Of a stretch of DNA of 64,000 nt, positions 35,800-45,568 are shown piece after piece (the first letter of the stretch is position 1; each line of letters opens with the position of its first letter). The stretch is from CAVUAF01 sp963739375 (GTDB lineage: Bacteria; Acidobacteriota; Terriglobia; Terriglobales; Acidobacteriaceae): positions 310,001 through 374,000 of the forward strand of contig CAVUAF010000015.1 of assembly GCA_963739375.1 (NCBI GenBank), written 5' to 3'. The notes beneath the pieces are model-generated. The model was not told the DNA's origin and made no database searches. It was given only the letters and a program-made list of their open reading frames with translations. The translations under genes were made by a program, and so were the position numbers.

Positions 35800-37032
35800 A
35801 TGATCTTCCACGTGGACATGGACGCGTTCTTCGTCTCCGTGGAAGAGCTGTTCGACCCGTCGCTGAAGGGGAAGGCGGTGGTAGTCGGGGGAGCGCGCGA
35901 TGCGCGGGGCGTGGCGGCGGCGTCGTCGTACGAGGCGCGGAAGTTCGGGGTGCACTCGGCCATGCCGCTGCGGACTGCGGCGCGACTCTGCCCGCACGCC
36001 ATCTTCCTGGACGGCCACCGGGAGCGCTACGTGGAGTACTCGGCGAAGGTGCGGCGGGTGCTGCAGGAGTTTTCGCCGCAGGTGGAGATGGCCTCGATCG
36101 ACGAGGCGTATCTCGACATGCGAGGCACGGAACGGCTGCACGGGCCGCCGCTGCGGGCGGCGCACGCGCTGCACGGCGCCATCGCGGTGCAGACGCGGCT
36201 GAACTGCTCGATCGGGATCGCCAACTCGCGGCTGGTGGCGAAGATCTGCTCCGATCTCGCCAAGCCCAACGGGGTGCTGCTGGCCGTGCCGGGCTGTGAG
36301 GCGTGCCTGCTGGCACCGCTGGAGGTGCGCAAGGTGCCGGGAGTCGGCAAAGTCATGGAGCAGGAGTTGCACGCGCTGGGGATTCACAGCGTGGGGCAGC
36401 TGGCGCAATTCGATGAGAAGTTCCTGGAAGAACGTTTCGGCAAATGGGGCCTGGCGCTGGCGGGGAAAGCGCGCGGCGAGGACGCCGGCGGGTGGTTCAA
36501 CACGGAAATCGGCGCCGCGGAGCTGCCGAAATCAATCAGCCACGAGCACACCTTCGACGAGGACACAGCCGACGTGGCGGCACTGGAGGCGACGCTGGCG
36601 CGCCTGACCGAGCTGGTGGCGCGGCGGCTGCGCGAGCAGTCGCTGCATGCGCGCACGGTGCAACTCAAGCTGCGCTACGCGGATTTCACCACCCTCACGC
36701 GCGCCCACACGCGGCCGCAGACGACGCAGCTTGACGTGGACATCCTGCACGAGGTGCGCACCCTGTTCGGGCGGCACTGGAAGCGGGGCCGGGCGGTGCG
36801 GCTGCTGGGGGTGCAGGTGTCGTCGCTCGAGCTAGCCGAGGGACAACTGCCGCTGCTGGAGTCGGCGCAGCAGGAGAAGTGGCGGCAGGCGCTGGGCGCC
36901 GCCGACCGTCTGCGCGACCGCTTCGGCGAAGACGCGGTGTCACTGGGCGCAGCTCTGCGCGGGAAGTATCGCGAAAAAACGCATGAAACCCCGCCGGATC
37001 TGCGGCGGACGAAGGGAAAGCCGGAGAAGTAG
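35800..37032 (+). CDS. dinB: DNA polymerase IV (Y family)
   Basis: 410 aa. MIFHVDMDAFFVSVEELF holds the first catalytic Asp residues (6 and 8) and EMASIDEAYLDMRG the Asp-Glu pair near residue 105. KVPGVGKVMEQELHALGI is the helix-hairpin-helix. No clear C-terminal clamp-binding motif, but the last 50 residues are basic. Translesion synthesis. ATG 35800 is preferred because AAGGTG lies six bases upstream; the frame is open back to 35764. Confidence 0.95.
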   Translation: MIFHVDMDAFFVSVEELFDPSLKGKAVVVGGARDARGVAAASSYEARKFGVHSAMPLRTAARLCPHAIFLDGHRERYVEYSAKVRRVLQEFSPQVEMASIDEAYLDMRGTERLHGPPLRAAHALHGAIAVQTRLNCSIGIANSRLVAKICSDLAKPNGVLLAVPGCEACLLAPLEVRKVPGVGKVMEQELHALGIHSVGQLAQFDEKFLEERFGKWGLALAGKARGEDAGGWFNTEIGAAELPKSISHEHTFDEDTADVAALEATLARLTELVARRLREQSLHARTVQLKLRYADFTTLTRAHTRPQTTQLDVDILHEVRTLFGRHWKRGRAVRLLGVQVSSLELAEGQLPLLESAQQEKWRQALGAADRLRDRFGEDAVSLGAALRGKYREKTHETPPDLRRTKGKPEK

Positions 37033-37040
37033 GCTGCCTT

Positions 37041-37457
37041 TTATTTCGCCCTGAGCAGAAGCACGGGGACGCGGACACTGTGCTGGACGCGGGTGGCGGT
37101 GGTGCCGAGAAACAGGTCGGCGAGGAAGCGATGTCCATGGGTGCTCATCGCCACCAGGTCGCAACCTTTCTGCTCGACCCAGCGGACGATTTGCTCGGCC
37201 GGTTCGCCATACGCCAGTTCGGCCTCCGTGGGAATGCCCGCAGACTGAAACTCGGCGCAGACTTTTTGCAGGTAGGCAGTGTCTTCGGCGATTTCCGGGC
37301 TGACCGCGTCCGGGCCATAGGTCCGGGCGGCCCATCCATCGGCGACATGGAGCAGCACCAGACGGCTGTGCGCGAGCTCCGCGAGCTGCTTGATGTGTTC
37401 AATAATCGCCCGGTCGGTGGGCGTGCCGTCCAACGTCACGAGAATGGTGTGGTACAT
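37041..37457 (-). CDS. Universal stress protein (UspA family)
   Basis: 138 aa. Begins MYHTILVTLDGTPTDRAIIE; the ATP-binding motif is MSTHGHRFLADLFLGTTA, with the G-x2-G-x9-G(S/T) spacing approximately kept, followed by HSVRVPVLLLRAK. It lies 28 bp downstream of mntH in the same direction, so the two may be co-transcribed. Confidence 0.92.
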   Translation of the reverse strand: MYHTILVTLDGTPTDRAIIEHIKQLAELAHSRLVLLHVADGWAARTYGPDAVSPEIAEDTAYLQKVCAEFQSAGIPTEAELAYGEPAEQIVRWVEQKGCDLVAMSTHGHRFLADLFLGTTATRVQHSVRVPVLLLRAK

Positions 37458-37484
37458 GGCGGTTCCGATTCTATCGCCCCGGCG

Positions 37485-38909
37485 TCATCCGCCGGCGATG
37501 ACGTGCCAGGCAGCTTTGAGCGAGTCCGGCAGGCCATAAATGTCCATCGCGGTGATCAGAATAGCACTGCCCCAACCGGCAACCAGTAGGAACCAACCGT
37601 TCTTCCAGGTCCCCATGCGCTTGCGGGAACCGGTGAAGTGCAGCAGCGGGAACATGGCGAACGGAAGCTGCAGCGCCAGCACCACCTGGCTGAGGGTCAG
37701 CAGGTCGGTAACGCTGCTGTCGCCGCGCAGGCCGATAACCAAGACTGCCGGCAGAATCGCGAGCGAGCGGGTGATGAGCCGCCGCACCCAGGGCTTGAGG
37801 CGCCAGTGCATGAAGCCTTCCATCACCACTTGCCCGGCGAGGGTGCCGGTGATGGTGCTGCTCTGTCCGCTGGCCAGCAGCGCCACCGCAAACAGGGTGC
37901 TCGCCGCGGTCGTTCCCAGCAACGGCGCCAGGGTCAAATACGCCACCCGAATCCAATCACTATCGGCGCTGAACTTGACTACCTGCCCGCCCGATACGGT
38001 CACGCTTTCCTTGCCAAAAAACACCATCGCCGCCAGCACCAGAATCGCCGCGTTGACGAAGAAGGCGACGGTCAGGGCCACGACGGCGTCGAGGGTGTTG
38101 AACTGGACCGCGCGCCGAATCGACAGTTCGTCCTTCTGCAGCCGGCGGCTCTGCACCAGGGCGGAGTGCAGGTAGAGATTGTGGGGCATCACCGTCGCGC
38201 CGATGATGCCGATGGCGACATACAACATCCCATACTGGTGGAAGTTCGGCGCGATCAGCGCGCGTCCCATCTCCAGAAAGCTGGGCTGGGTCTGGGGAAG
38301 AACGAAAATCTCGATGAAGTAACAGACGCCGATGGTGGCCACGAGCAACAGCACGATGGCTTCGATGGTGCGCATCCCGAAGCGCTGCAGCGCCAACAGC
38401 AGCAGCACGTCCAGGCCGGTGATGATGACCGCCCAGAGCAGCGGGATATGGAACAGCAGGTTGAGGGCCACGGCGCTGCCCAGCACCTCCGCCAGGTCGC
38501 AGGCGCCGATGGCGACTTCGCTCATCAGCCAGTTCGGCCAGCGGGTCCACCGGGGATACCAGTCGCGGCAGCACTGGGCCAGGTCCTTCCCGGTCACTAC
38601 GCCGAGGCGGGCGGAAATGACCTGCATGAAGATGGCCATCAGGCTGGCCAGGCCGACCACCCACAGCAGCCCGTACTGGAACTGCGCGCCGCCTTGCAGG
38701 TCGGTCCCCCAGTTGCCGGGGTCCATGTAGCCGACGCTGACCAGAATCGCGGGCCCGACGAAAGCCCGCCATTGTTCCCAGAAGCCGGCCTGATGGTGCG
38801 GCACCTCGACGGAACTGTGCATCCCCTCCAAAGACAGGTGGCTGCGATGGGGGACATCGGCAGGGGACGACGGGTTGGGCGGAGTGCGCATATCAGGAGG
38901 CAAGCCCAT
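37485..38909 (-). CDS. mntH: Nramp family divalent metal (Mn2+) transporter
   Basis: 474 aa, about 11 membrane helices. The metal-binding helix 1 motif is VGYMDPGNWGTDLQGG (DPGN) and helix 6 has GATVMPHNLYLHSALV (MPH). Proton-driven Mn2+/Fe2+ uptake across the inner membrane is expected. A long polar N-terminus (about 40 residues) precedes helix 1. It follows mntR in the same direction with a TTAAC/GTTAA site in the gap, so metal-dependent repression is likely. Confidence 0.94.
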   Translation of the reverse strand: MGLPPDMRTPPNPSSPADVPHRSHLSLEGMHSSVEVPHHQAGFWEQWRAFVGPAILVSVGYMDPGNWGTDLQGGAQFQYGLLWVVGLASLMAIFMQVISARLGVVTGKDLAQCCRDWYPRWTRWPNWLMSEVAIGACDLAEVLGSAVALNLLFHIPLLWAVIITGLDVLLLLALQRFGMRTIEAIVLLLVATIGVCYFIEIFVLPQTQPSFLEMGRALIAPNFHQYGMLYVAIGIIGATVMPHNLYLHSALVQSRRLQKDELSIRRAVQFNTLDAVVALTVAFFVNAAILVLAAMVFFGKESVTVSGGQVVKFSADSDWIRVAYLTLAPLLGTTAASTLFAVALLASGQSSTITGTLAGQVVMEGFMHWRLKPWVRRLITRSLAILPAVLVIGLRGDSSVTDLLTLSQVVLALQLPFAMFPLLHFTGSRKRMGTWKNGWFLLVAGWGSAILITAMDIYGLPDSLKAAWHVIAGG

Positions 38910-38944
38910 GGCGAGCTGAGTTAGTCGCCGTACATTGTACCAAC

Positions 38945-38958
38945 TTAACCGGCGTTAA
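38945..38958. promoter_or_regulatory. Probable MntR/DtxR-type operator before mntH
   Basis: TTAACCGGCGTTAA, a dyad with TTAAC/GTTAA half-sites, 36 bp upstream of the mntH start. A related dyad occurs upstream of mntR, which supports a common regulator. Confidence 0.55.
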
Positions 38959-38959
38959 C

Positions 38960-39628
38960 CTACCCGGGCGAGGCGAGGGCTGCGACCCAGACCTTGTCGG
39001 CGGCGGGCTGGCCCAGGGCGAACCTGCCGGCGTCGCTGCGGAGGGTGACGGTCTGGTCGTAGTTGCGGGCCAGCAGGCGGAAGCGGGCGCCGGGACGCAG
39101 GCCGCGCTTCTCCAGGAACTCCTGCAGGCGGCTGTCGCGCTCGTAGACGCTGGCGACGACGTAGGTGCGGCCGGGTGCGGACGCGGAGAGCGGCAGGAAG
39201 CCGCGCTGGCGGCGCGCCGCCGGCGATTCCGGCACCGCCAGATTGCCGTGGGGGCAGCGCCCGCCCTGGCCGAGTTTGCGCACCAGGCGTTGCTCGAAGT
39301 CGGCGGAAACCGCGTGCTCCAGGCGTTCGGCCTCGTCGTGCACCTTGTACCACTCCATGGCGAAGACCTGGGACAACATGCGCTCGATGAGATGGTGGCG
39401 CACGGCGGTACGGCGGGCGATCTTGCGTCCCTGGGGGGTGAGTTGGATGCGGCCGTCGGGCGCCACCCGCGCCAGGCGGTCCTTGCGCAGGCGGCGCAGC
39501 GCCATACTGACGGCCGGGGCCGATACCGCCAGCCAGCTGGCGAGGGTCGCGGCAATGACCGCTTCGCCTTCGCACTCCGCCTCGAAAATCGCCTTGAGGT
39601 AGTCCTCTTTGGAAACCGTGATTTTCAT
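38960..39628 (-). CDS. mntR: DtxR/MntR family metal-dependent regulator
   Basis: 222 aa. The N-terminal winged helix is KEDYLKAIFEAECEGEAV then ASWLAVSAPAVSMALRRL. The dimerisation/metal domain includes VRHHLIERMLSQVFAMEW and HDEAERLEHAVSADFEQRL. A C-terminal FeoA/SH3-like domain starts near residue 140 (ASVYERDSRLQEFLEKRGL). It would repress mntH when manganese or iron is replete. ATG 39628. Confidence 0.92.
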   Translation of the reverse strand: MKITVSKEDYLKAIFEAECEGEAVIAATLASWLAVSAPAVSMALRRLRKDRLARVAPDGRIQLTPQGRKIARRTAVRHHLIERMLSQVFAMEWYKVHDEAERLEHAVSADFEQRLVRKLGQGGRCPHGNLAVPESPAARRQRGFLPLSASAPGRTYVVASVYERDSRLQEFLEKRGLRPGARFRLLARNYDQTVTLRSDAGRFALGQPAADKVWVAALASPG

Positions 39629-39649
39629 AGCCGGGGATTATAGGCGTCC

Positions 39650-39665
39650 GTTAATGCAGGTTAAC
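39650..39665. promoter_or_regulatory. Probable MntR/DtxR-type operator before mntR
   Basis: GTTAATGCAGGTTAAC, a dyad with GTTAA/TTAAC ends, 22 bp upstream of the mntR start; suggests autoregulation. Confidence 0.5.
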
Positions 39666-39715
39666 AGCATTTGCAGCGGCCGGGCACAGGGTGTGGCAGG
39701 CGCTGGGGGGGAGTT

Positions 39716-39994
39716 CTAGCGGCGGCGACGGCGGTTGGGGAGGCGCGCTCCCAGCGCGCGATTGGGCAGTCCGCCGGCGTTGCGGACCGCCTGGGTAGTG
39801 CTGAGGACACCACGCAGCGCCTCGTTGACCGCGGCATCGCTGGGGGAAGCCTCGGCCACATCTGGCTGCAACAACACGAGGTTGCTGCCTTCGCGCAGCC
39901 GGGATGCATACTTGCCGCGGACGCCCCCGGTCATGGACGCGAAGTCGTACTCGCCCCGTAAGCCGTCCTGCCGCTTGTGACTAGCCTTCTTCAT
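39716..39994 (-). CDS. Small protein resembling RGKYA-type antitoxin-like proteins
   Basis: 92 aa. The middle, GEYDFASMTGGVRGKYASRL followed by REGSNLVLLQPDVAEASPS and AAVNEALRGVL, matches a widespread short protein often annotated as an antitoxin component. No toxin gene is adjacent here: mntR lies downstream and aconitase is divergent. The C-terminus is Arg-rich (RRRRR). ATG 39994. Family resemblance is from memory; toxin-antitoxin function is not demonstrated. Confidence 0.65.
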   Translation of the reverse strand: MKKASHKRQDGLRGEYDFASMTGGVRGKYASRLREGSNLVLLQPDVAEASPSDAAVNEALRGVLSTTQAVRNAGGLPNRALGARLPNRRRRR

Positions 39995-40086
39995 AGAATC
40001 GACGCTCGCGTCACGCCAAAAGTATACCGCCCCACTCCCCTGCGAGAGCGGCGTTACAATAAGAAGTTTCCAAGGAGAGCGCCGCG

Positions 40087-42838
40087 ATGAACAGCTTTGG
40101 GAGCCGCGCGACATTACGCGTCGGGCAGCGGGCATTCGAAATTTTCCGCCTGGACGCGCTGGAGAAGAAAGGCTACAACCTGCGCCGGCTGCCGTACGCG
40201 CTGCGCATCCTGCTGGAAAACCTGTTGCGCAACGAGAATGGGCGCTCGGTGACGGCGGCGGAGATCGAATTTCTCGCCCGCTGGGACCCCAAGCAGCCGC
40301 CGTCGGAAGAGATTTCGTTTACGCCGGCGCGGGTGCTGCTGCAGGACTTCACCGGGGTGCCCGCGGTGGTGGACCTGGCGGCGATGCGCGACGCCATGAC
40401 GGCGCTGGGGGGCGACCCGGCGCTCATCAACCCGCTGCAGCCGGTGGAGCTGGTGATCGACCACTCGGTGCAGGTGGATTCCTACGGCGCGGCCGATTCC
40501 TTCCTCGTCAACGCCGACCTCGAATTCCAGCGCAACCAGGAGCGCTATGCGTTCCTGCGCTGGGGACAATCGGCGTTCCGCAACTTCAGAGTCGTGCCGC
40601 CGGACACGGGGATCGTGCACCAGGTGAACCTGGAGTACCTGGCGCGCGTGGTCTTCACCAGTGACGGGCAAAGCGGGCCGGTGCAGGCGTATCCCGACAC
40701 CCTGGTGGGGACCGACTCGCACACCACGATGATCAACGGGCTGGGGGTGCTGGGCTGGGGCGTGGGCGGGATCGAGGCGGAAGCGGCGATGCTGGGGCAG
40801 CCGGTGGCGATGCTGCATGCCCGAATGTCGTCGGGCTTCCGGCTGACCGGCGCACTGCGCGAAGGCTCGACCGCGACCGACCTGGTCCTCACCGTCACCG
40901 AGATGCTGCGCAAGAAAGGCGTGGTGGGGAAGTTCGTCGAGTTCTTCGGCGAAGGGCTGCGCCAGCTGCCGCTGGCGGACCGCGCGACCATCGGGAACAT
41001 GTCGCCGGAGTACGGCGCGACCTGCGGCATTTTTCCCGTTGACCAGGAAACGCTCAATTTCCTGCGCATGACCGGGCGCTCGGCGGAGCAGATTGCGCTG
41101 GTCGAGGCGTACTGCAAGGAGCAAGGCCTGTTCCACGACGAGCACACGCCGGAGGCCGAGTACAGCGACCGGCTGGAACTCGACCTCAGCCGGGTTGAGC
41201 CGAGCCTGGCCGGGCCCAAGCGTCCGCATGACCGCGTCGCGCTCTCGGCGGCGAAAGCGGCGTGGCTGACGGCGCTGCCGGGGTTGCAGCGTCCGGCGCC
41301 GGCGCCGGTGCAGACGGCGCTGAAGATCGTGGGCGGCGAAGGCGGGGCGGCCAGCGCTGCCGCCGTGGCGGCGCCCGCGGTCGATGCCGCCACTGCCAGG
41401 AGCGTGCGCGATGGCTCCATCGTGATCGCCGCCATCACCAGCTGCACCAACACCTCGAACCCAAGCGTGATGGTGGCGGCCGGGCTGCTGGCGAAGAAAG
41501 CGGTGGAGCGCGGGCTGCGCGTGCCCAAGTGGGTGAAGACGTCGCTGGCGCCGGGCTCGCGCGTGGTCACCGAGTACTACCGGCGCGCGGGGCTGACGCC
41601 GTATCTCGACGCCCTGGGGTTCAACGTCGTGGGCTACGGCTGCACCACCTGCATCGGGAACTCGGGTCCGCTGCCGCCGGAAGTGTCGAGGCAGATCGAA
41701 GCAAACGACCTGGTGGTGGTCTCGGTGCTGAGCGGGCAACCGCAACTTCGAGGGGCGCATCAACTCGGAAGTGCGCGCCAACTACCTGATGTCGCCGCCG
41801 CTGGTGGTCGCTTACGCGCTGGCCGGGCGCATGGACATCGACCTGGAGACAGAGCCGCTGGGCCAGGGCAAAGACGGCAAGCCGGTCTTCCTGGCCGACG
41901 TCTGGCCGTCGCAGCGCGAGGTGGCGGAGACGATGCAGCAGTGCATCTCGTCGGAGATGTTCGCGCAGAACTACGCCAACATCTTCGGCGGCGACGAGCG
42001 CTGGCAGGCGCTGCCGGCGCCGCAGGGCCAGACCTACGCGTGGGAGCCGGATTCCACCTACATCAAGCGCGCGCCGTACTTCGATGGCATGAAGCGGCAG
42101 CCGGTCGCGGTCGGGGACATCGTGGGAGCACGCTGCCTGGCGCGGCTCGGCGACAGCATCACCACCGACCACATTTCACCCGCCGGCTCCATCAAGCCGG
42201 ACAGTCCCGCGGGCAAGTACCTGGTGGCGAACGGCGTGGCGCCGGCGGACTTCAACTCCTACGGCTCGCGGCGCGGCAACCACGAGGTGATGGTGCGGGG
42301 GACATTCGCCAACGTGCGGCTGCGCAACCGCCTCGCCCCCGACAAGGAAGGCGGCTTCACGCGCCACCTGCCGTCGGGCGAGGGGATGACCATCTTCGAG
42401 GCGGCGGAGAAATACCACGCCGAGAAGGTGCCGCTCATCATCCTGGCGGGCAAGGAATACGGCTCGGGGTCGTCGCGCGACTGGGCGGCGAAAGGGCCGC
42501 TGCTGCTGGGCGTGCGGGCGGTCATCGCCGAAAGCTACGAGCGCATCCACCGCTCCAACCTGGTGGGCATGGGGATCCTGCCGCTGCAATTCCTGCCGGA
42601 GGAAACCGCCGAGTCGCTTGGCCTGACCGGCGAAGAGGTGTTCGAGATCCGCGGCATCACCGACCTGCTGCGCAACTTCGGCACTCACCCGGGGCGCGTC
42701 AAAGTGAAGGCCGCTGCGCCGGGCGGGGCGGGCATCGAGTTCGACGCCATCGTGCGGATCGACGCGCAGCAGGAAAAGCTTTACTACGAGCACGGCGGCA
42801 TTCTGCACTACGTGCTGCGGCAATTGCTGCAAGGGTGA
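40087..42838 (+). CDS. acnA: Aconitate hydratase, frameshifted once
   Basis: About 917 codons, the usual AcnA size. The [4Fe-4S] ligands are in AITSCTNTSNPSVMVAAG and VGYGCTTCIGNSGPLP; the C-terminal swivel domain has KEYGSGSSRDWAAKGPLLLG. It converts citrate to isocitrate in the TCA cycle. The frame breaks at 41734-41736 where GGG replaces the expected GG: removing one G restores SGNRNFEGRINSEVRANYL. The span is 2752 bp, one above a multiple of three. A single G-run length error in a housekeeping gene is the likely cause. ATG 40087 with AAGGAGAGCG upstream. Confidence 0.92.
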
Positions 42839-42920
42839 GGAGCGTGGAAGGCGCCGAGCAAGGCGAGGATCGTTCGGCGTTCCTTGTTTAAGCAATCTGC
42901 CCTTACGAGAAGAGGTGCCT

Positions 42921-43457
42921 ATGCCGAGGAACGTGGCCCCCATGGTTCTTGCATGCATTCTCTTGCAGGCAGCGTTCGCAGCTCAGAATGTCTCAACCGC
43001 ACCGACACCAGCCCAACTGCCGCGCGCCTACGAGAAGTGGCTGAACCAGGACGTGCTCTACATCGTGACGGGCGAGGAGCGCTCCGCCTTCGAACGGCTT
43101 CGGACCGACGAGGAACGCGATCGTTTCATCGAGCAATTCTGGCTTCGCCGCAACCCCAACCCGGGCGGGTCTGAGAACCCGTTTAAGGAAGAGCACTACC
43201 GCCGCATTGCCTACTCAAATGCGCATTTCAGCTTCGGCCATGTTTCCGGCTGGCGGACCGATCGCGGCCGTATTTACATCACCATGGGTCCGCCCGATCG
43301 GATCGAACGGCATTTCGACGACGCCCCGGCGTTTGAGCGCCGGCATCATGAGCGCTGGCACTATCGGCGCGCCGGCACGGACCCCGACTCCACGATTGAC
43401 TTCGTGGACGAGAAGGGAATAGGCGACTTCCGGATCAGCGGCAGTTCGCGTCCTTAG
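42921..43457 (+). CDS. GWxTD domain-containing exported protein
   Basis: 178 aa. A signal peptide (VAPMVLACILLQAAFA) precedes the GWxTD core: KWLNQDVLYIVTGEERSAF, RFIEQFWLRRNPNPGG, and GWRTDRGRIYITMGPPDRIE. The domain is frequent in Acidobacteriota and its function is unknown. ATG 42921 is chosen over GTG 42915 because GAAGAGG sits six bases upstream. It follows aconitase by about 80 bp. Confidence 0.88.
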   Translation: MPRNVAPMVLACILLQAAFAAQNVSTAPTPAQLPRAYEKWLNQDVLYIVTGEERSAFERLRTDEERDRFIEQFWLRRNPNPGGSENPFKEEHYRRIAYSNAHFSFGHVSGWRTDRGRIYITMGPPDRIERHFDDAPAFERRHHERWHYRRAGTDPDSTIDFVDEKGIGDFRISGSSRP

Positions 43458-43598
43458 AACTCAGCGTGTTGCCGCCACTCCCTGCGGCGCCAGCGAAATC
43501 GCCCGCAGCAGTGAACCCGTCCCGGCGAAGATGCATTGGCGGTTGCCGGTGCGATCCCCCACCATACCGGTTCCAGAGGCTATAATCTCCGCCTTCTT

Positions 43599-45455
43599 AT
43601 GAACCCCACCTTCGATCGCCGCGCGTTTATGGCCGCGTGCTCGTCGCTCGGCCTGAGTTCCACACTGTTCCCCGGAGTGCTGTGGGGCATGATGCATGAG
43701 CCGCAAGCGCCGGCGGGCACTGCACCCGCGGCCGCGACGGCGCAACCAGGGCCCCAGCCGCCGGCGCCGACCATCACGCGCGACATAGTCAAGCAGGCGA
43801 TGGCCATTGCCGGCCTGAAGTTCGACGACGCGCAGATTGACATGATGTTGCGCGGGCTGAGCGACCGGCTGCGCAGCTACGAGGCGGTGTGGGCGCTCAA
43901 ACTGCCCAACGACGTGGCGCCGGCGCTGGTGTTCAACCCGGTGCTGCCGGGGATGAAGTTCGAGACGCAGAAGCGCGCGGCGCGCCTCAGCCGCGTGGCC
44001 GCGCCCGGGGCGCCGAGGAATCTGGAGGACGTGGCGTTTTACACCGTGCGGCAGCTGGGAGCGTTGCTGCGCACGAAGAAGATTTCCTCGACCGCGCTGA
44101 CCGAGATGTACCTGGAGCGCATCAAGCGCTACGACCCGGTGCTGCACTTCGTCATCACGGTGACGAGCGAGCGGGCGCTGGCGCAGGCCAGGGAAGCCGA
44201 CCGCGACCTCGCCGCCGGCAAGTATCGCGGGCCGCTGCACGGCATTCCCTGGGGCGCGAAAGACCTGCTGAAGGTCGCCGGCTACAAGACGACGTGGGGA
44301 GCGGCAGGCTTCGAAGAACAAAAGTTCGAAGGCGACGCAGAGGTAGTGAAGCGGCTGGACCAGGCCGGGGCGGTGCTGATCGCCAAGACCACGCTGGGGG
44401 CGCTGGCGCAGGGCGACGTGTGGTTCGGCGCGGTCACCCGCAACCCGTGGAAGGTGGACCAGGGGTCGAGCGGGTCGTCGGCCGGCTCGTCGTCGGCGAC
44501 AGCGGCGGGCTGCGTGGGCTTCGGTATCGGCTCGGAGACGCTGGGCTCGATCTCCTCACCCGCAACGCGCAACGGCGCGACCGGCCTGCGCCCGACGTTT
44601 GGCCTGGTGCCGCGTACCGGGGCGATGGCGCTCTCGTGGTCCATGGACAAGCTGGGCCCTATCTGCCGCGCGGTGGAAGATTGCGCGGTGGTGCTGGGCG
44701 CGATCTACGGTCCCGATGGGCTGGACCGCAGCGTGCACGAGGTCGCCTTCAACTGGGACGCGGAGATGCCGCTGAGCGCGATCCGCGTCGGATATCTCAA
44801 GGCGGACTTCGAGCAGCTGCCGACGCCGCAGCAGCTGGAACGCATGTCGGCGGAGCAGAAAAAAATCCAGGAGGAGAGCCGCAAGTTCAATCAGGACGCG
44901 CTCGCGGTGCTGCGGTCGAAGCTGAAGCTCAACCTGGCGCCGGTGGAGCTGCCTACGTCGCCGAGCGCCAACACGCTGCGTCCGCTGCTGGAGGCGGAAG
45001 CGGCGGCGGCGTTTGACGAGCTGACGCGCTCGGGACGCGACAAGCTGCTCACCGCGCAGGGTCCCAACGACTGGCCGAACAGCTTCCGCACCTCGCGCTT
45101 CATTCCCGCGGTCGAGTACATCAACCAGAACCGCGCGCGCACGCTGCTGATGGAGAAGATGGCGGCGGCGCTGAAGGACGTGGACGTGGTGGTGGCGCCC
45201 ACGTTTGGCGCACAGCTCACCATCACCAACCTCACCGGGCATCCGGCGGTGATCCTGCCCAACGGTTTCCGCGCGGGCGACGGCACGCCGACGAGCCTGA
45301 CGTTTCTCGGGCAGCTCTTTGGCGAAGCCAAGCTGTGCCGCGTCGCCAAGGCCTACCAGGATGCGACGGACTTTCATTTGAAGTATCCGAAGATTCCGAC
45401 CGAGCCGACGCCAGCGTTTTTGCCCCCGCCGCCACCGCCGCGGACGGGCGGGTAA
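43599..45455 (+). CDS. Exported amidase (amidase signature family)
   Basis: 618 aa. A twin-arginine-like leader (FDRRAFMAACSSLGLSST) suggests export. The Ser-Ser-Lys catalytic set of the amidase signature family is visible: PWGAKDLLKVAG (Lys), QGSSGSSAGSSSATAAG (cis-Ser) and GSETLGSISSPATRNG (nucleophile Ser). It is GatA-like in sequence but the leader and the large N- and C-terminal extensions rule out a role in tRNA amidation. The substrate is unknown. ATG 43599 gives the leader. Confidence 0.88.
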   Translation: MNPTFDRRAFMAACSSLGLSSTLFPGVLWGMMHEPQAPAGTAPAAATAQPGPQPPAPTITRDIVKQAMAIAGLKFDDAQIDMMLRGLSDRLRSYEAVWALKLPNDVAPALVFNPVLPGMKFETQKRAARLSRVAAPGAPRNLEDVAFYTVRQLGALLRTKKISSTALTEMYLERIKRYDPVLHFVITVTSERALAQAREADRDLAAGKYRGPLHGIPWGAKDLLKVAGYKTTWGAAGFEEQKFEGDAEVVKRLDQAGAVLIAKTTLGALAQGDVWFGAVTRNPWKVDQGSSGSSAGSSSATAAGCVGFGIGSETLGSISSPATRNGATGLRPTFGLVPRTGAMALSWSMDKLGPICRAVEDCAVVLGAIYGPDGLDRSVHEVAFNWDAEMPLSAIRVGYLKADFEQLPTPQQLERMSAEQKKIQEESRKFNQDALAVLRSKLKLNLAPVELPTSPSANTLRPLLEAEAAAAFDELTRSGRDKLLTAQGPNDWPNSFRTSRFIPAVEYINQNRARTLLMEKMAAALKDVDVVVAPTFGAQLTITNLTGHPAVILPNGFRAGDGTPTSLTFLGQLFGEAKLCRVAKAYQDATDFHLKYPKIPTEPTPAFLPPPPPPRTGG

Positions 45456-45513
45456 GTAGCATTCAGCGATCAGCAATCAGCATTCAGCCAACTGGCGGCT
45501 GGTGCGCTGTCAG

Positions 45514-45561
45514 CTTTGTATAACAAAGTACTTGACACGGGCCCGGGCGAGGTGCTGCAAT
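45514..45561 (+). promoter_or_regulatory. Promoter with overlapping CTTTGT-ATA-ACAAAG operator
   Basis: A perfect dyad CTTTGT/ACAAAG (45514-45528) lies directly upstream of TTGACA (45532-45537). An 18-bp spacer leads to TGCAAT (45556-45561). The next two genes encode a membrane protein and a winged-helix regulator, so autoregulation is plausible. Confidence 0.55.
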
Positions 45562-45568
45562 AAGCGCG

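Noticed and set aside
41700..41790. Programmed frameshift in aconitase
   Set aside because: No slippery heptamer with downstream structure is evident, and aconitase is not known to use one; a G-run length error is simpler.
43580..43585. TATAAT as promoter of the amidase gene
   Set aside because: It lies only 14 bp before the start codon and no -35 element is found at 16-18 bp; too weak to list as a feature.
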